Assembly (NCBI GenBank): GCA_043228905.1
Contig: JBHGNT010000010.1
Span: forward strand, 3,162,001 to 3,226,000
Direction of reading: 5' to 3'
DNA from: Azolla caroliniana
Taxonomy: Eukaryota > Polypodiophyta
Length of the DNA: 64,000 nucleotides
Under the pieces are notes generated by a model. That model worked only from the letters and a program-made list of their open reading frames with translations. It was not told the origin of the DNA and did no database searches. Made by a program: the position numbers and the translations under genes. This document shows, one piece after another, positions 39,984-50,895 of the stretch. Position 1 is the first letter of the stretch; every line of letters begins with the position of its first letter.

Positions 39984-42900
39984 AGAGGGCTGTCAAGGCA
40001 TGGGGCCGCGATAGTCCGGACACTCCGAGAAAACCCCACAAATGTACGATAGAGGCGAAACCGAAGAAACCTTGTACCATGAGTAGGAAGTTTTGTTTCT
40101 CCGACAACGGGGGGTGTACGATAGTTGGCGTCGTTGGCCGAGAAAAGACAAGGGCGGAAGAGCGACTTCGGGCCCAGCGAGGAAATCAACGGAGCCGTGG
40201 AGGCGGTCTCCTTCGACGATACCTTGGGAATACTGCGAGAGGTGGTTGGAGAGGGCCTTAAAGAGGACCGGACGATACCGGTTTGTTCAGAAGAAATGTA
40301 CGAAGTCATCGCGGACTTCAGTCGGGGGCTCGAGTCGGATCGGACGGCCCGGGTTAACACGAAGTACAAGACTGTGGATCGGAAGGTAAGGCCAGTCGCG
40401 GCACCCTTACCGGAGGGCAGCGAGTTGTGAATCAAGGGGGTCGCGTCGGACCCCAGTTTACGTGATCCGGCCTGCATAGGACACACCTTCACCGACAGAA
40501 TGTGACGGGAGCTCAAAATCGGTGGGGCCGGGTTCCTGTTGCCAATGGAAGAAGACAAGTTTCGGAGAATGCTCGGAAGGCACGGGAAAGCCTTCGCATT
40601 CTCACCAGGAGAGATCGGGTGCGTAGACCCGACAGTCGTGAAGCTGATGGTGATATTCACGGTACCGCATGTGTCGTGGAATCTCAAACCAATTCCGGTA
40701 CCGAGAGCTCACATCCCGAAGCTGATGGAGCTGTTGAGGCAGAAAGTCGATATGGGCATCCTCGAACCGTGGAGTGCCCCGTACTCGAACCGGTGGTTTA
40801 CCGTACCGAAGAACGGGACGTTGCGCTTCATTCAAGACCTGCAACCGGTCAACAGAGTGACCATTCGGAACGCAGGAATCGGACCAACGATAGACGAGTT
40901 CGCGGAGGCCTTCGCCGGAAGGTCGATCTACTCGATCGGTGATCTGTACTCGGGGTACGATCAGTTCCAACTAGCCGTAGAGAGCAGAGACATTACGACG
41001 ATGCGGACTCCTCTCGGCCTAGTGCGGATGTGTACCCTGCCACAAGGAGGGATGAACTCGGTGGCCCACATGGTGAATGCGATGAACAACGTGCTGAGGG
41101 ATAGTATCCCGGACGTCACCATGCCATTCTTGGACGATATCCCGATCAAGGGATGTCCGGTGGAGGACAAGGACGAAACGATCGGACCGGACGGATGCCG
41201 GAAATTCGTGACGACACACATTGACGACTGCGAGAGGGTGCTGCAGAGGCTAGAGGACGCGAGACTCACCTTCTCCGGGGAGAAATCAGAGATCATGGTC
41301 GTCGGACATCTATGCGGACCGTATGGCCGGAAACCGTCTCCGGCTAAGGTGGAAGCCATCTCCGCAATGAAGCCCGACTGTAACTCGGTCACGGAGGTAC
41401 GGAGGTTCTTGGGAGCATGCGCGTTCTACCACATATGGATCCCACATTACGCCCACGTTGCCGAGCCGCTATACGGGTTGCTGAAAAAGGGGCGAAAATT
41501 CGAGTGGCGAGACGAGCATGCAGAGTCGGTCCAGAAGATGAAGGAGGCTCTTGCTGCAGCTCCGGCACTCCGGAAGGCTGTCTACGAGAAAGGCACTCCC
41601 ATCTACATAACGGTAGATACAAGTCTGACCAGGATCGGATGGGTCGTTACCCAAGAAGATGAGGACGGCATTCGGTTCCCAATCCGGTTCGGCGTGAAGG
41701 TCCTCAGTGAGCGACAGCGAGGATACGCCCAGGTTAAACGCGAACTCTGGGGTATCGTTTCGGCGGTGAAGGCCGATAAAGACTATCTGATCGGGACAGA
41801 GGTGATTATCGAGACGGACTGCCTGCCGATTCTCGGCATGGTTTCCGAATGCGCAACCCCGGACCTGGCAATGCTCAGGTGGATAGCGTACATCAAGTCC
41901 CTGGATCCGGAAATACAACACATTTCCGGGAAAGACAATGCCATGGCCGACATGCTTTCGAGGGCGCGATTCGACGACGAGGGCGGCATGGTTTCGGAGG
42001 ACGAGGAAGTCGGCGTAGACTTCTTCGAGGCGGCCTACGTAACAACCGAGGGAGGGAGCACTCCGGCGCTTAATGATTTCGACGAGAGCAAGTACAACGG
42101 GGAGTGGCTGCAGATTGGGGGATTCTTAAGGACGATGACGCCGGACGCGTCATGGACAAAGGACGAGGCCAACCGGATCCGCAAGAGAGCGTACCGATTC
42201 TTTCTCCGGGACGGATACTTGTGGAAGCACCCGAAGAAGAGAAACGGCATCCCGCTCCGAGTAGTGGTGATGAAGGAGGAACAGGAGGAGTTGCTGAAGG
42301 CCTACCACGACAACCCCTGGGCTGGACACCGTGGGACGTGGGTCACGTTCGAGAAACTAAAGGGGAAGTACTGGTGGTCGGGACTGTACCGGGATGTGCA
42401 TCGGTTCGTGACAACTTGTGAGAGCTGTCAGATACACTCCATAGTCCGACATCGAGACGAGCTTCACCCTGCATACCCTCCGGCCATCCACTTCAAATGG
42501 ATGGTAGATTTGGTGACGATGCCGATGGGCGTAGGGCAGATGCTATATCTGGTGCTGGCCCGGGAGGACCAGACGAACTAGGTGGAAGGCCGAGCCCTGC
42601 AGAATAAAACGACCGCGGCCGTGTGTCGGTTCCTGATCGAGGACGTGATATGCCGGTACGGGTGCATCGGGAAGATCGTGGCTGACCGCGGGGAGTTGAA
42701 CGCCGAAGAGGCCGAGGAGTTGTTCGACCGATTAGGGGTCAAGCTCTCGCTCACCACAGCGTACAATCCGGAGGCGAACGGGAAGGTGGAGCACGGACAC
42801 GGACCGATCGTCAAAGCGCTAGTCCAGGCATGCGGAGGCCTTGTCAGGAACTGGCCACGACTGTTACCCTATGCCTTGTGGGCAGACCGGAAAACGCACA

Positions 42901-43406
42901 GTTCGGTAACCGGGTTCATGCCGTCAGAGCTCATGTTCGGACAGAAGCCGATCATGCCGATGGAACGGACGATCTCCTCTTGGGCGACAGTGGACTGGAG
43001 AGACGAGATGAGTCGGGAAGAACTGCTAGCGGCGCGTATACGGCAGCTCGAGCGGAGGCCAGAGGACGTGGAACAAGCGGTGGAGAGACTTCGGACGGTG
43101 AGGATGAGGAACAAAGCCCGGTTCGACCGAACGCACCGGCTCCGACCAAAGAAAATCGAGGAAGGCGACTGGGTGCTAGTCTACGATAGCAGCCTCGACA
43201 ACCAGCACCGAGCAACACGGAAGTTTGCAAAGCAGTGGTTCGGGCCTTACGTGGTAACGAGCGCCAACGACAACGGGACGTATCACCTGGCGGAACTCGA
43301 CGGCACAAGGATGGCGATACCGATAGCTGGGAAGAGGATCAAAGCGTTCAAGAAGCGCAATGACGGCGAACCGGATCTAAGAGGCTTGGACAACGACGAC
43401 GAATAG
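39977..43406 (+). pseudogene. Gypsy B2 Pol: RT, RNase H, integrase
   Basis: Linker RKFCFSDNGG and VVGREKTRAEERLRA, with a gap and stops at about 40428 and 40503. A long open part 40539-42581 holds RT (PVNRVTIRNAGIGPTIDEFA, MPFLDDIPIKG), RNase H and the integrase zinc region (GHRGTW, CESCQIHS) with core D (MVDLVTMP). TAG at 42579-42581 replaces Gln. The last part reads VADRGELNAEEAEELFDRLG, NPEANGKVEHGHG (catalytic E) and GDWVLVYDSSLDNQHRATRK, ending at TAG 43404-43406. RT, RNase H and integrase are otherwise as in B1. Confidence 0.88.
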
Positions 43407-43518
43407 TCCGAGACGGAGGACGAACCGATGGACGAGGAACCAGAACCCGGACCGGTTTCCTCCAACCAGAACCCAATTTTGGCGCATACCGGTGGATGCG
43501 CGGTTAGGTGGGGGCGGA

Positions 43519-44168
43519 TGTCGTGAAGAAAACCGTCCCTTAGAGCAATCGGTGCATAGCGCGCATGAACCGGCTCTTCACGCGTGCGCGCCCTTTAATG
43601 TATATAATAGAGAATTAAGTACAAAGGCATATCCTAGGTAACTAGATTCGGTAGGTAGGAAGTTAATGAGGGAAACGGCTCCCTTCTTGAAGCTATAAAA
43701 GAGAGGGAGACGCGGGGAGAAAGGGATCGCGCATTGAGGAGGACGAAGTGTTGTCGGACCGTAACCGAACGCTTCTCCTCTGTTTGTTCTCTATTGCTCT
43801 TCTCTGCAGGTTTTCGGGAGGCTCGCGCTGCTTCGAGGAACGCCCGTGTGCTTCCGGCAGCACCTCCATCCTATCTCCTTTCGTGCGCAGACGAGCAGGC
43901 ATCGGCATCTGTTCGCCGGCCTGTTCGGTTGTAACCGCTCGCGTGCTCTGTTGTTTTTGTGTCATTTGTTAATATACAAACATTCGTGTCTCTCTATCTC
44001 TGTGTCCATTCGTGTCTTCTGCGTTGACGGGCCGTGTCCCTGTGTTTCTTTGCTCATACGTAACCGGTCATCTCGCTCTTTCTCTTTCCCCTCCTATCAC
44101 CTGCTCTTCGGTTCAAGACCCCAGCGGTCCCGCCTCGTTTCTCCACGCACGCGCGTAGTAACGCGACA
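43519..44168 (+). repeat. 3' LTR of gypsy B2
   Basis: 650 bp, preceded by taggtgggggcgga, followed by TSD ccgc (44169-44172). Confidence 0.9.
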
Positions 44169-44172
44169 CCGC

Positions 44173-44298
44173 GTCATTAGCTCCTTCGACATAACTCCGG
44201 TAGCTGTGCCCGAGCAGGTACTGGTGCATCTTGTAGGACCAAGACGCGTAGTTGGTTCTGTCGAGCTTCTCTGTTGGAAGCGCCATGACTCTATCCAT
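44173..44298 (-). pseudogene. Copia-4 Gag N-terminus
   Basis: Minus strand from ATG at 44298: MDRVMALPTEKLDRTNYASW, then SYKMHQYLLGHSYRSYVEGA, a typical copia Gag start with the YxxW motif. It is cut at the gypsy B2 TSD and continues at 30920. The start lies 60 bases inside the PBS, as expected. Confidence 0.85.
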
Positions 44299-44358
44299 CG
44301 TTCTTCTTGTTCTTCTTCGTCAAGTTGTGTCGGTTGTAGAGAGGTTCTCAACCCTCGC

Positions 44359-44370
44359 GCTCTGATACCA
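44359..44370 (-). promoter_or_regulatory. Primer-binding site of copia-4
   Basis: On the minus strand tggtatcagagc directly follows the LTR end (ca|tggtatc). tRNA-Met type. Confidence 0.92.
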
Positions 44371-44529
44371 TGTAAAAAGTAACGTGCGGAAGCAAGTATG
44401 AAGACCGAACAGAAGGGAGGAAACTCAGGTTCAATGGAGAGCTTGGCCTTACACGGTATACGTAGGAGAGACAGAGAGAGAACACAAGAACTATATTCAA
44501 CAATAATACTCAGTCTGTACATAAGACGT
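44371..44529 (-). repeat. 5' LTR of copia-4, inner part
   Basis: 159 bp matching 16141-16299. It is interrupted by gypsy B3 and continues at 49912-50136. Together (TSD counted once) they give 384 bp, the length of the other LTR. Confidence 0.9.
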
Positions 44530-45186
44530 TGTCGAGGTATTCCTCGCGGATGCGTGGAATGAGACGGGACCTCGGGGGTCCTATACCGAAGAGCAAGAGA
44601 GAAAGGAAAAGAGACCCACTACGTGCGAGCGTAGATTCACAGGGACACGGCCCTTCGACACAAAGACGCGAGTGGGACAGCGACACAGAGAGACACGAAT
44701 GTATGTATGTATTAACAAAGACAACAACAAGAACACGAAAGCAACAAAAACACGAAGTCGGTTACAACCGAACAGGCCGGCGAACAGATGCCGATGCCTG
44801 TTCGTAAACGTACAGAAAGAAAGGAGCAGGTTGGAGGTGCTGCCGGAAGCACTCGGGCATTCCTCAAAGCAACGCGAGCCTCCCGAAACCTGCACAGAAA
44901 GAAGCTATGGAGTTTGCGAGCCAGAGAGAGAGAGAAGCCTTCGCCCCCAAACCGACAGCACTTCGTCCTCGACTCTCCGCGGTCCCTTCCTCCTCCTCAT
45001 CTCCCTCCTTTTATAGGCAAGAAGGGAGCTGTTTCCTATTAACTTCCTACCTACCGAATCTACCTACCTAGGATCTCCCATGTCCCTAATTCTCTCCTAT
45101 GTTCGACACAAGGCGTACGTGCGTGAAGAGCCGGTTCCTATGCTCCGGCGCACTGATTCCGCTTGTGGACGGTTTTCTTCACGACA
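44530..45186 (-). repeat. 3' LTR of gypsy B3
   Basis: 657 bp, revcomp TGTCGTGAAG to CCTCGACA. The purine tract lies at 45187-45208 (ggtgggggcgga on minus). Confidence 0.88.
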
Positions 45187-45259
45187 TCCGCCCCCACCTA
45201 ACCGCGCATCCACCGGCATGCGCCAAATTGAGTTGGGACTGAGAAAACCGGTCCAGCCT

Positions 45260-48200
45260 TCATTCCCCGCCCGTTGGTCCTTCCTCGGTTTCGGATCGTT
45301 CATCGTCCCGGTCCAGGTTATCCGGATCCGGCTCGTCGTCGTGACGCTTCTTGAACGCTTTGATCCGCTTCCCAACTACCGGTATCGCCACTCTCGTGCC
45401 GTCGAATTCCGCCAGATGGTACGTCCCGTTGTCATTGGCGCTTTGTACCACGTAAGGCCCGAACCACCTTCTTGCGAACTTCCGTGTCGCTCGGTGCTGG
45501 TTGTCGAGGCTGCTGTCGTAGACTAGCACCCAGTCGCCTTCCTCGATCTTCTTCGGTCGGAGCCGATGCGTTCGGTCGAACCGGGCTTTGTTCCTCATCC
45601 TTGCTTCCCGAAGCTTTTCCGCAGCCTGCTCCACGTCCTCCGTTCTTCGCTCAAGCTGTCGTATACGCGCCACCAGCAGTTCCTCCCGGCTCATCTCGTC
45701 TCTCCAGTCCACGGTTGCCCACGAGGAGATCGTACGTTCCATCGGCATGACCGGCTTCTGCCCAAACATGAGTTCTGCCAGCATGAATCCGGTTACCGAA
45801 CTGTGCGTAGTTCGGTCCGCCCACAACGCGTAAGGCAGCAGTCGCGGCCAGTTCTCGACTTGACCTCTGCATGCCCGAACTAACTCCTTGACAATCGGTC
45901 CGTGTCCGCGCTCCACCTTTCCATTCGCCTCCGGATTGTACGCAGTGGTAAGCGAGAGCTTGACTCCTAGCCGGTCGAACAGCTCCTCGGCCTATTCGGC
46001 GTCCAACTCCCCGCGATCAGCCACGATCTTCCCGACGCACCTGTACCGGCATATCACGTCCTCAATCAGGAACCGACATACGGCCGCGGTCGTTTTGTTC
46101 TGAAGGGCCCGGCCTTCTACCTGGTTCGTTAGATCTTCCCGAGCCAGGACCAGATACCGCATCTGTCCTACTCCCATCGGCATCGTCACCAGGTCTACCA
46201 TCCATTTGAAGTGGATGGTCGGAGGGTACGTAGGGTGAAGCTCATCCCGATGTCGGACTACGGAGTGCATCTGACAGCTCTCGCAAGTCGTTACGAACCA
46301 ATGCACGTCTCAGTACAGTCCCGGCCACCAGTACTTCCCCTTTATCTTCTCGAACGTGGCCCATGTTCCACGGTGTCCAGCCCAAGGGCTGTCGTGGTAG
46401 GCCGTCAGCAGCTCCTCCTGTTCTTCCTTCATCGCCACCACCCGGAGCGGGACGCCGTTCCTCTTCTTCGGGTGCTTCCATAAGTATTCGTCCCGGAGAA
46501 AGAATCGGTAAGCTTTCTTCCGGATCCGGTTGGCCTCGTCCTTCGTCCATGATGCATCCGGCGTCATTGTCCTCAAAAATCCACCGATCTGGAGCCACTC
46601 GCCGTCGTACCTGCTCTCGTCGAAGTCGTTAAGTGCCGGAGTTCTCGTCCCATCGGTCGTCACGTACGCCGCCTCGAAGAAGTCCACGCCGACTTCTTCG
46701 TCCTCCGAAACCATGCCGCCCTCGTCATCAAACCTCGCCCTCGAAAGCATGTCGGCCATGGCGTTGTCCTTTCCGGAAATGTGCCGTATTTCCGGGTCCA
46801 GGGACTTGATGTACGCTATCCACCGGAGCATCGCCAGGTCCGGTGTCGCGCATCCGGAAACCATGCCGAGAATCGGCAGGCAATCCGTCTCGATAACCAC
46901 TTCTGTCCCGATCAGGTAGTCTTTGTCGGCCTTTACTACCGAAACGATACCCTAGAGTTCGCGTTTAACCTGGGCGTACCCTCACTGTCGCTCACTGAGG
47001 ACCTTCGCGCCGAATCGGATCGGGAACCGAATGTCGTCCTTGTCTTCTTGGTTGACGACCCATCCTATCCCGGTCGGGCTCATATCCACCGTTATGTATA
47101 CCGGGGTACCCTTCTCGTAGACAGCCTTCCGGAGCGCCGGTGCTGCCGCAAGAGCTTCCTTCAGCTTCCGGACTGACTCTGTGTGCTCGTCTCGCCACTC
47201 GAATTTTCGCCCCTTTTTCAGCAACCCGTATAGTAGCTCCGCAACGTGGGCGTAATGCGGGATCCATATGTGGTAGAACACGCATGCCCCCAAGAACCTC
47301 CGAACTTCCGTAACCGAGCTACAGTCGGTCTTCATCGCGGAGATGGCTTCTACCTTTGCCGGAGACGGCTTCCGGCCATATGGTCCACATAGGTGTCCAA
47401 CGACCATGATCTCTGATTGCCCAAAGGCCGATTTCTCCCCGGAGAAGGTGAGCCTCGCATCCTCTAGCCTTTGTAGCACCTTCTCGCAGTCGTCGATGTG
47501 TGTTGCCACGAATCGCCGGCATCCGTCCGGCCCGAGTGTCTTGTCCTTCTGTTCCACCGGGCACCCTTTGATAGGGATGTCGTCTAGAAACGGCATGGTG
47601 ATGTCCGGGATGCAATCCCTCAGTACCTTGTTCATTGCATTCACCATGTGGGCCACCGAGTTGGTCCCTCCTTGCGGCAGGGTACACATTCGCACTAGGC
47701 CGAGGGGAGTTCGCATCGTCGTAATGTCTCTGCTCTCCACGGCCAGCTGGAACTGGTCGTACCCCGAGTATAGATCACCGACCGAGTAAATCGACCTTCC
47801 GGCGAAGGCCTCCGCGAACTCGTCTATGGTCGGTCCAATCCATGCGTTCCGAATGGTCACTCTGTTGACCGGCTGCAAGTCCTGAATGAAGCGCAATGTT
47901 CCGTTTTTCTTTGGTACGGTAAACCATCGGTTCGAGTATGGCGCGCTCGACGGTTCGAGAATACCCATATCGACTTTTTGCCTCAGTAGCTCCATCAACT
48001 CCGGGATGTGAGCTCTTGGTACCGGAATCGGCTTGAGATTCCACGGCACATGCGGTACCGTGAATATCACCATCGGCTCCACGATTGTCGGGTCTACACA
48101 CCCGATCTCTTCCGGCGAGAATGCAAAGGCTTTCCCGTGCCTTCCGAGCATTCTCCGAAACCGGTCTTCCTCCGCCGGCAGTAGGAACCCGCCCCCAGCG

Positions 48201-48759
48201 ATTTTGAGCTCCCGGACCGTCTCGTCGGTGAAGGTGTGTCCTATGCAGGCCGGATCTCGCAAACTGGGGTCCGATGCAACCCCTCTGATTCGGGACTCGC
48301 TGCCCTCCGGCAAGGGTGCCGCGACTGGCCTTACCTTCCGGTCCACAGTCTTGTACTTCGTGCTAACTCGGGCAGTCCGATCCGACCCGAGCCCCTGATT
48401 GAAGTCCGCGATGACTTCGTACATCTCTTCGGAACATACCGGTATCGTCCGGTCTTCGTTAAGGTCTTCTCCGGCAACCTTCCTCAGCATCCCCAAGGTG
48501 TCGTCGAAGGAGACCGCCTCCACGGCCCCGCTGATTTCCTCGTCCGGGCTAAGAACTCCGCACGCTCGAAGTCGCACTTCCGCCCTTGTCTTTTCTCGGC
48601 CAACGATGTCGACTATCATACACCCTCCGTTGTCGGAGAAGCAAAATTTCCTACCTATCGTACAGGGTTCCTTCGGTTTCGGTTCTATCGTACAGTCGTG
48701 GGGTCTTTCCCGAGTGTCCAGACTGTCTCGGCCCCACGCCTTGGCAGCCCTCTCTAAAA
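45260..48759 (-). pseudogene. Gypsy B3 Pol: RT, RNase H, integrase
   Basis: Minus strand. The RT/RNase H frame 48619-46982 includes PVNRVTIRNAWIGPTIDEFA and MPFLDDIPIKG, ending in TGA where B2 reads ERQRGYAQ. The next parts are ETDCLPILGMVSG and SGKDNAMADMLSRA, a stop in GLY*DVHWF, MVDLVTMP, VADRGELDAE followed by a stop, then a tail with NPEANGKVERGHG and GDWVLVYDSSLDNQHRATRK, ending at 45260. Most stops look like C-to-T or G-to-A changes of CGN, CAG or TGG codons, the usual decay of methylated repeats. Confidence 0.85.
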
Positions 48760-49250
48760 ATCCTCCCGGTTCTCGCCACCGAGGGATTCGCGGTTTCGCT
48801 CGTGGTTCGGTCGCACCGTCAGAAATTGGACCGAATGGCGCCCGTCCTGGCTTTTGACCCTCGCGTAGGCCGAACCGTTGTCTAGCACCTTGGTCTCCAT
48901 TCTCACCGCCGTGATGTATGGTTCCCCTAATATGACCGGATGCGAGGACGTCTCCTGTACGAAGAAGTGTTGGTCAATCTCGACGTCGCCGATCTTGACT
49001 CGCACGTTCGGGCAGGCCCTGTGCAGTTCCTCGGTGGCGCGCGTCGCCGCTCATATCTTCTACCCGTGCTTGGTGTTGATCGGCCACTTTCCCTTCTTAT
49101 AGAAGTCCATGGACATCAGGTTTATTTCCGAACCGTGGTCCACCAATGCCACCACCGGTTCCTGAACATCTCTGATCTTTACCGGGGTCTCCGTGGTCGC
49201 TCGGGCCCAGTGCGGCCTCGAATAGTGGCTCTCCGCCCACTCACCAAAGA
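48754..49250 (-). pseudogene. Gypsy B3 protease region fused to the leader
   Basis: Minus strand, directly after the 5' LTR: GEWAESHYSRPHWARATTE, ALVDHGSEINLMSMDFYKKG, two stops near 49060 (Trp and Arg codons of B1), then VKIGDVEIDQHFFVQETSSH to NREDF and TAG at 48754-48756. The normal upstream Gag is absent. The -1 slip sequence is kept. Confidence 0.82.
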
Positions 49251-49907
49251 TGTCGAGGTATTCCTCGCGGATGCGTGGAATGAGGCGGGACCTCGGGGTT
49301 CCTGTACCGAAGAGCAAGAGAGAAAGGAAAAGAGACCCACTACGTGCGAGCGTAGATTCACAGGGACACGGCCCTTCGACACAAAGACGCGAGTGGGACA
49401 GCGACACAGAGAGACACGAATGTATGTATGTATTAACAAAGACAACAACAAGAACACGAAAGCAACAAAAACACGAAGTCGGTTACAACCGAACAGGCCG
49501 GCGAACAGATGCCGATGCCTGTTCGTAAACGTACAGAAAGAAAGGAGCAGGTTGGAGGTGCTGCCGGAAGCACTCGGGCATTCCTCAGAGCAGCGCGAGC
49601 CTCCCGAAACCTGCACAGAAAGAAGCTATGGAGTTTGCGAGCCAGAGAGAGAGAGAAGCCTTCGCCCCCAAACCGACAGCACTTCGTCCTCGACTCTCCG
49701 CGGTCCCTTCCTCCTCCTCGTCTCCCTCCTTTTATAGGCAAGAAGGGAGCCATTTCCTATTAACTTCCTACCTACTGAATCTACCTACCTAGGATCTCCC
49801 ATGTCCCTAATTCTCTCCTATGTTCGACACAAGGCGTACGTGCGTGAAGAGCCGGTTCCTATGCTCCGGCACACCGATTCCGCTTGTGGACGGTTTTCTT
49901 CACGACA
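49251..49907 (-). repeat. 5' LTR of gypsy B3
   Basis: 657 bp matching 44530-45186, followed on the + side by TSD acgt and the rest of the copia-4 LTR. Confidence 0.88.
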
Positions 49908-49911
49908 ACGT

Positions 49912-50136
49912 GCTCAGTGAACACTTTTATACAAGTCCTTGAAGGACTGACCGAAGTACTGACAGTACTTCAATGCTCATCAAGAGCTCCTACACTAACT
50001 CCCAAATATATTCCTCACGGAATATCTTTCCTAACGGCCTCCCGGTTTACGCACTCGGCCTAACCGATCGGTCCCAACCGATCCGGTCCTCGGCTTCTTC
50101 AGCCGATCCAGCCGATGTTGAGCTTGTCTCTCAACA
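49912..50136 (-). repeat. 5' LTR of copia-4, outer part
   Basis: 225 bp matching 16300-16524, starting on the minus strand with TGTTGAGAGACA. TSD taacc follows at 50137-50141. Confidence 0.9.
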
Positions 50137-50141
50137 TAACC

Positions 50142-50369
50142 TCTCCTCCGGCTATCACCCTCAAACAAATGGCCAAAATGTTGGAACAATATCTTCGGTG
50201 TTTTCTAAGCTATGGAAAACGAGATGATTGGGCGGATATTCTCTAGTTTGCCTAGGGTTACACCATTTTATGCTTATACAAGCTATCATCTGTTCGAAAC
50301 TCTAGAGTTACCCACAAATCCTCGTGCAGAGGATCATTTGGAGTGGCAACGCAAGATACTGGCAGACCT
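50142..50369 (+). pseudogene. Chromovirus integrase, C-terminal core
   Basis: Rejoins 16140: NLSSGYHPQTNGQN (around the catalytic Glu region; Glu itself is not visible), LEQYLRCFLSYGKRDDWADI in the next frame, and AEDHLEWQRKILADL. Stops and shifts are present. Solo LTR-D splits it at 50369. Confidence 0.8.
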
Positions 50370-50895
50370 TGTTATATGGTTAGGGTTAATATTTATGATA
50401 ATGATGATTGGTGATGGAGATGGTTAGTGATGACGGATTAACGATGAACATAGATGGAGATGGAACTATTGTGGGGTTGAGCATTGAGATGCCTTACGGG
50501 GTGGGAGGTGGTGCCTGGAATGGCTCCACCCCCCTCCCAAGGGGGTTCAACGTAAGGGAAAAGAGAGAGGAAGAGATGATGAGAGAGAGAGAGAGAGAGA
50601 GAGATTGAGAGAGAAATATTCCTTCATGTTTCATTCATTCCCCATAAGGGGTTAAATAGTTACAAGAGGGGGTAGATACATAGGGGTGCAAGCCCCCTTG
50701 TCCATTCATACTAATCACTCACTCACACCTCCTCGTATCTGTCCACATGCACACACGTGTGCATGTGTTTTCATACGTATCTACTCACACTCACAATTAC
50801 ACTAGTGTCCATCTACACATACACATTAACAACATTATAGCATTCGACCCTCGCTCATCACACTCTACATCTCCCGTACATCTCGTACGGTAACA
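50370..50895 (+). repeat. Solo LTR-D
   Basis: 526 bp, ends TGTTATA...GTAACA (5-bp inverted ends TGTTA/TAACA), flanked by gacct (50365-50369) and aacct (50896-50900), a TSD with one mismatch. It is homologous to 12332-12842. Removing it joins the integrase frame (ADL|STHLHQAQQTQKAYAD). Confidence 0.8.

Larger units (their letters stand above)
30921..44168 (+). mobile_element. Gypsy B2: Ty3/gypsy element with DHG protease, split by copia-3
   Basis: + strand element with LTRs 30921-31574 (654 bp) and 43519-44168 (650 bp). Its LTR middle region differs from B1/B3 (a subfamily), but ends, PBS and coding region are the same type. TSD ccgc. Copia-3 sits between Gag and protease. Its own length without copia-3 is about 7 kb. 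Several stops and a deletion in protease make it inactive. Confidence 0.92.
44530..49907 (-). mobile_element. Gypsy B3: gag-deleted minus-strand gypsy B element
   Basis: A minus-strand element with equal 657-bp LTRs (3' 44530-45186, 5' 49251-49907) and 4-bp TSD acgt (44526-44529, 49908-49911), inserted in the copia-4 5' LTR. The 5' LTR joins within a few bases (PBS start ttggtga) to the protease region (WAESHYSRPHWARA), so all of gag is missing. Pol is present with several stops. The LTRs differ at roughly eleven sites by eye. Confidence 0.9.
16141..50136 (-). mobile_element. Copia-4: minus-strand Ty1/copia element enlarged to 34 kb by nested insertions
   Basis: Minus-strand copia element with 384-bp LTRs at 16141-16524 (3') and, split by gypsy B3, at 44371-44529 plus 49912-50136 (5'). 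The PBS is at 44359-44370, followed leftwards by gag, protease, integrase, RT and RNase H. Three insertions interrupt it: LTR-C element in the INT-RT linker, gypsy B2 in gag and gypsy B3 in the 5' LTR. The LTR copies differ at roughly ten positions by eye, so it is older than copia-1/-2. It carries several stops and is not functional. Confidence 0.92.

Noticed and set aside
12332-50895. A single 38-kb element bounded by the two LTR-D copies
   Set aside because: Flanking bases do not match (tgtaa versus aacct). The right copy has its own TSD and restores the integrase frame when removed alone, so the copies are independent insertions.
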